Source: an uncultured Atopobium sp.
Lineage (GTDB): Bacteria; Actinomycetota; Coriobacteriia; Coriobacteriales; Atopobiaceae
DNA: 16,717 nt
Direction: 5' to 3'
Assembly (NCBI GenBank): GCA_946647055.1
Contig: CAMPCT010000023.1
Coordinates: forward strand, 1 to 16,717
Part shown: positions 14,580 to 16,717 of the stretch, piece after piece
Layout: every line of letters begins with the position of its first letter
Position numbering within the stretch: the first letter of the stretch is position 1
Program-made: the position numbers and the translations under genes
Notes under the pieces: generated by a model
Told to the model about the DNA's origin: nothing
Databases searched by the model: none
The model's input: the letters and a program-made list of their open reading frames with translations, nothing else

Positions 14580-15644
14580 ATGACGACACGTCCGCAGTTT
14601 GAGAACGACTATGCTTCCATCCCCCTTGCCACCAATCGCCGGCACAAGGACACGGTCTTCCGCGACCTCTTTGGCTCCCCCGAGCGCAAGGACAACGCGC
14701 TGAGCCTCTATAACGCCCTCAACGGCAGCCGCTATGCCAATCCCGATGACCTTGAGCTCACCACAATCGATAACGCGCTCTACATGAGCGTCAAGAACGA
14801 CGTCTCCTTCCTCATCGAGGAGCACATGGTCCTCTGGGAGCACCAGTCCACCTACAACCCCAACATGCCGCTCCGTGGTCTCTCCTACTTCGATCACCTC
14901 TACACCTCATGGGTCAGGCGCCTCGATCGAAGCATCTATGGTCACGAGCTCATCCGGCTACCCAATCCCCATTACACGGTCTTCTACATCGGCAGGGAAG
15001 ACCGCCCCGAGCGCGAGGAGATGCGCCTGTCCGATGCCTTTGCCGTTAAGGACGGTGGCGGTGACCTCGAGGTCGTAGCAAACGTTATCAACATCAATGC
15101 CGGAAAGAACCCCTCGCTCATGTCCGGATGCAAGGCACTTGCAGACTATTCCAGGCTCGTCGAGCTCATTCGCATGTACGATAGGAGCATGGGCATCAAT
15201 GCCGCCATCGACGCGGCAGTAAACCAGTGCATCAGCGAGGGCGTCCTCGAGGACTACCTCAAGAGCAGGAGGGCTGAGGTGTTCGACATGTTCCTGACAG
15301 AGTATGACGAGGCCGAGACCATGCGCCAGCTCAGGGAGGAGGCCATTCGCGACGGTCAGGCCATCGGCTTCGAGAGGGGCCAGGCCGAGGGGTTCGAGAA
15401 AGGCCAGGCCGAGGGGTTCGAGAAGGGCCAGGCCGAAGGACGTGCGGAGGGGCATGCGAAGGGACTATCCGAGGGGCGTGCCGAGGGGCGTGCCGAGGGG
15501 CGTGCCGAGGGACGTGCCGAGGAGCACGCCGCCCTTCTCTCCAAAATCGCAGCCATGATCAAGTCCGGCGTGCTGAACATCGAGGATGCCGCATCGGGTC
15601 TCGGCATCCCACAGGATGAGCTCGAGTCTGCGCTTGAGGAATAG
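14580..15644 (+). CDS. rpn: Rpn-family PD-(D/E)XK nuclease / putative transposase (full-length RpnL-type protein)
   Basis: A 354-residue protein of the recombination-promoting nuclease family. The N-terminal signature RHKDTVFRDLFGSPERKDNA (21-40) is typical. The likely PD-(D/E)XK site is D74 (NDVSFLI) with E87 and Q89 (LWEHQST). A helical C-terminal region follows, with fourteen tetrapeptide units (GQAI, then GFER/GQAE/GFEK and GRAE types) at residues 259-314 and a small terminal domain (LLSKIAAMIKSG to the end). GGAGG six bases before the ATG at 14580 fixes the start. E. coli Rpn proteins are DNA endonucleases, toxic when unopposed; several form toxin-antitoxin pairs with a C-terminal product from an internal start and affect phage infection. 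The gene stands alone behind its own promoter. Activity here is inferred from family membership. Confidence 0.88.
   Translation: MTTRPQFENDYASIPLATNRRHKDTVFRDLFGSPERKDNALSLYNALNGSRYANPDDLELTTIDNALYMSVKNDVSFLIEEHMVLWEHQSTYNPNMPLRGLSYFDHLYTSWVRRLDRSIYGHELIRLPNPHYTVFYIGREDRPEREEMRLSDAFAVKDGGGDLEVVANVININAGKNPSLMSGCKALADYSRLVELIRMYDRSMGINAAIDAAVNQCISEGVLEDYLKSRRAEVFDMFLTEYDEAETMRQLREEAIRDGQAIGFERGQAEGFEKGQAEGFEKGQAEGRAEGHAKGLSEGRAEGRAEGRAEGRAEEHAALLSKIAAMIKSGVLNIEDAASGLGIPQDELESALEE
15288..15644 (+). CDS. Candidate internally initiated C-terminal Rpn protein (RpnS-type antitoxin)
   Basis: In-frame ATG at codon 237 of the Rpn gene with GAGGT (15276-15280) seven bases upstream and AGGAGG at 15267-15272. 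It would give a 118-residue product starting MFLTEYDEAETMRQ, which contains all the tetrapeptide repeats and the terminal domain but no nuclease residues. A second in-frame ATG at 15321 (107 residues) is weaker, with GAGG eight bases upstream. In E. coli rpn genes, such C-terminal proteins bind and block the full-length nuclease. Here the internal start is a prediction from ribosome-site quality and family precedent only. Confidence 0.42.
   Translation: MFLTEYDEAETMRQLREEAIRDGQAIGFERGQAEGFEKGQAEGFEKGQAEGRAEGHAKGLSEGRAEGRAEGRAEGRAEEHAALLSKIAAMIKSGVLNIEDAASGLGIPQDELESALEE
15354..15521 (+). repeat. In-frame tandem repeat of fourteen 12-nt units within the Rpn gene
   Basis: Units encode G-x-x-E/K tetrapeptides. 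The first (15354-15365) is degenerate. Six units then form three near-identical 24-nt repeats (15366-15437, GFE[R/K]GQAE). Seven 12-nt units follow (15438-15521), of which 15474-15509 is three exact copies of GGGCGTGCCGAG. As every unit is a multiple of three, gain or loss by slippage keeps the frame and only changes helix length. Confidence 0.9.
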
Positions 15645-15690
15645 CTCCTGTCGTTTTCTCCTGTCCAACCTCATAACGCGCCCCCGCAGC

Positions 15691-15741
15691 CCACCACACT
15701 CGCCTATCATGGGAGTGTTGTGGATTGCGGCAGTGTGCCGC
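15691..15741 (+). promoter_or_regulatory. Two hairpins in the purL leader, with a -10-like sequence in the first loop
   Basis: CCACCACACTC (15691-15701) pairs with GAGTGTTGTGG (15713-15723) at 10 of 11 positions; the loop contains TATCAT, a possible -10. GCGGCA-GTG-TGCCGC (15727-15741) is a second, perfect 6-bp hairpin about 10 nt before the purL ribosome site. No T-tract follows either stem. They may be an operator dyad or a leader structure; no known purine riboswitch core is recognisable. Confidence 0.4.
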
Positions 15742-15761
15742 CATACCCGAAAGGGGCAAGC

Positions 15762-16717
15762 ATGGTCTCACGCATCTTTGTCGAGAGAAGGGCCGGGTTC
15801 ACCGGCGAGGCGGACGCGCTCCTGCGCGAGCTCCGCGACATTCTTGGGATATCCGACCTCACGGGTCTGCGCCTACTCAACCGCTACGACGTCGAGGGCA
15901 TCGATGACGAGCTGTTCCAGCGCTGCGTCCCCACGGTCTTCTCGGAGCCGCAGACCGACGTCGCCACACCCGAGATGCCCGCATGGGACGGCCCCGTCTT
16001 CGCCGTCGAGTACCTGCCGGGCCAGTTCGACCAGCGTGCAGACTCCGCAAGCGAGTGCGTCCAGCTCATCAGCCAGGGCGAGCGTCCCACCGTCCGCTCC
16101 GCCAAGGTCTACCTGCTCGAGGGTGAGCTCACCGACGAAGACGTCGCCGCCATCAAGCACTACGTGATCAACCCGGTCGAAGCACGCGAGGCCTCGCTCG
16201 ACAAGCCCGAGACCCTGCACATGGACTACCCCAAGCCGCCCATGGTCGAGACCCTCGACGGCTTCCTCGACCTCGACCAGGAGGGGCTCGCCGCCTTCAT
16301 CGACGAGCGCGGCCTGGCCATGGACCTCGCCGACATCACCTTCTGCCAGGAGTACTTCCGCACCGAGGGTCGCTGCCCCACCATCACCGAGATCAAGATG
16401 ATCGACACCTACTGGAGCGACCACTGCCGCCACACCACCTTTGGCACCGAGCTCACGCAGGTCCAGATCGATGACGAGACGGTCCAGAAGGCCTTCGACC
16501 GCTATCTCGAGATGCGTCGCGACCTGGGACGCGACGACCGCCCCGTCACCCTCATGGACATGGGCACGCTGGGCGCCAAGTGGCTCAAGGCCAAGGGCAT
16601 CCTCAAGAACCTCGACGAGTCCGAGGAGATCAACGCCTGCACCGTCAAGGTCAAGGTCGACGTCGACGGCGAGGACCAGGACTGGCTCTTCCTCTTCAAG
16701 AACGAGACCCACAACCA
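15762..16717 (+). CDS. purL: Phosphoribosylformylglycinamidine synthase, single-chain type (partial, C-terminus off the window)
   Basis: The first 318 codons of a large PurL. The N-terminal PurS-like domain covers about residues 1-140, followed by a helical linker. The family motif TYWSDHCRHTTFGTEL (about 216-231) precedes the first AIR-synthase-like ATP-binding domain, which is cut at the window end in FLFKNETHN. The enzyme converts FGAR, glutamine and ATP to FGAM in step four of purine synthesis. The fused PurS-like start suggests the long form of about 1,250 residues with its own glutaminase domain, as in Clostridia and Coriobacteriia, rather than the small split PurL/PurS/PurQ set. AAAGGGG six bases upstream supports the ATG at 15762. 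Confidence 0.92.
   Translation, partial: MVSRIFVERRAGFTGEADALLRELRDILGISDLTGLRLLNRYDVEGIDDELFQRCVPTVFSEPQTDVATPEMPAWDGPVFAVEYLPGQFDQRADSASECVQLISQGERPTVRSAKVYLLEGELTDEDVAAIKHYVINPVEAREASLDKPETLHMDYPKPPMVETLDGFLDLDQEGLAAFIDERGLAMDLADITFCQEYFRTEGRCPTITEIKMIDTYWSDHCRHTTFGTELTQVQIDDETVQKAFDRYLEMRRDLGRDDRPVTLMDMGTLGAKWLKAKGILKNLDESEEINACTVKVKVDVDGEDQDWLFLFKNETHN

Noticed and set aside
15354..15521. CRISPR-like array
   Set aside because: The repeats are 12 or 24 nt, contiguous without spacers, and in frame within a coding sequence.
15645..15761. Purine riboswitch before purL
   Set aside because: No three-way junction or conserved loop sequences of the known purine riboswitch are visible; only two simple hairpins.

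Overview
The window is a GC-rich stretch of bacterial chromosome of ordinary coding density. The suf operon order (sufC-B-D-S-U with a trailing Rrf2 regulator), the long single-chain PurL, the L-lactate permease and the Rpn-family gene with a repeat-rich tail suggest an anaerobic Actinomycetota of the Coriobacteriia, perhaps an Olsenella/Atopobiaceae-like gut or oral organism. This assignment rests on gene content and base composition only; no 16S or other marker is present.

Layout. Positions 1-962 (minus) hold a 37-kDa nucleoid-associated protein (NA37/NdpA family) whose C-terminus runs off the left edge. Next come an iron-containing alcohol dehydrogenase (1217-2431, minus), a LysR regulator upstream of it on the same strand (2599-3498), a divergent L-lactate permease (3701-5248, plus) and a convergent bile acid:sodium symporter-family transporter (5345-6307, minus). 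Three copies of a 73-75 nt hairpin-forming element (1049-1121, 3532-3606, 5263-5336) lie in the gaps of this fermentation and transport block.

Positions 6495-11927 are a tightly packed Fe-S cluster assembly operon: sufC, sufB, sufD, sufS, sufU and an Rrf2/IscR-like regulator. SufS and SufU would mobilise sulfur, SufBCD would build the cluster, and the regulator probably reads cluster status and acts back on the promoter, where a near-perfect 20-bp palindrome sits at 6416-6435. A REP-like hairpin overlaps the stop codon of the regulator gene. The convergent gap that follows (11928-12060) also contains the terminator of the next gene and chained palindromes.

Positions 12061-13224 (minus) encode a secreted PcsB/RipA-like coiled-coil NlpC/P60 peptidoglycan hydrolase. 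Positions 13516-14388 (minus) encode class II fructose-bisphosphate aldolase. The gap 13225-13515 holds only the candidate hydrolase promoter near 13290 and the aldolase terminator at 13454-13486; I see nothing else in it.

The most interesting locus is 14500-15644: an Rpn-family PD-(D/E)XK nuclease gene. It has an AT-rich promoter covered by a LexA-like palindrome, a C-terminal run of fourteen 12-nt (tetrapeptide) repeats, and a well-placed internal ribosome binding site and ATG at 15288. This matches the gene-within-gene Rpn toxin-antitoxin architecture described in E. coli, and would make the locus a candidate phage-defence module. The window ends inside purL (15762 onward, plus), whose leader carries two hairpins.
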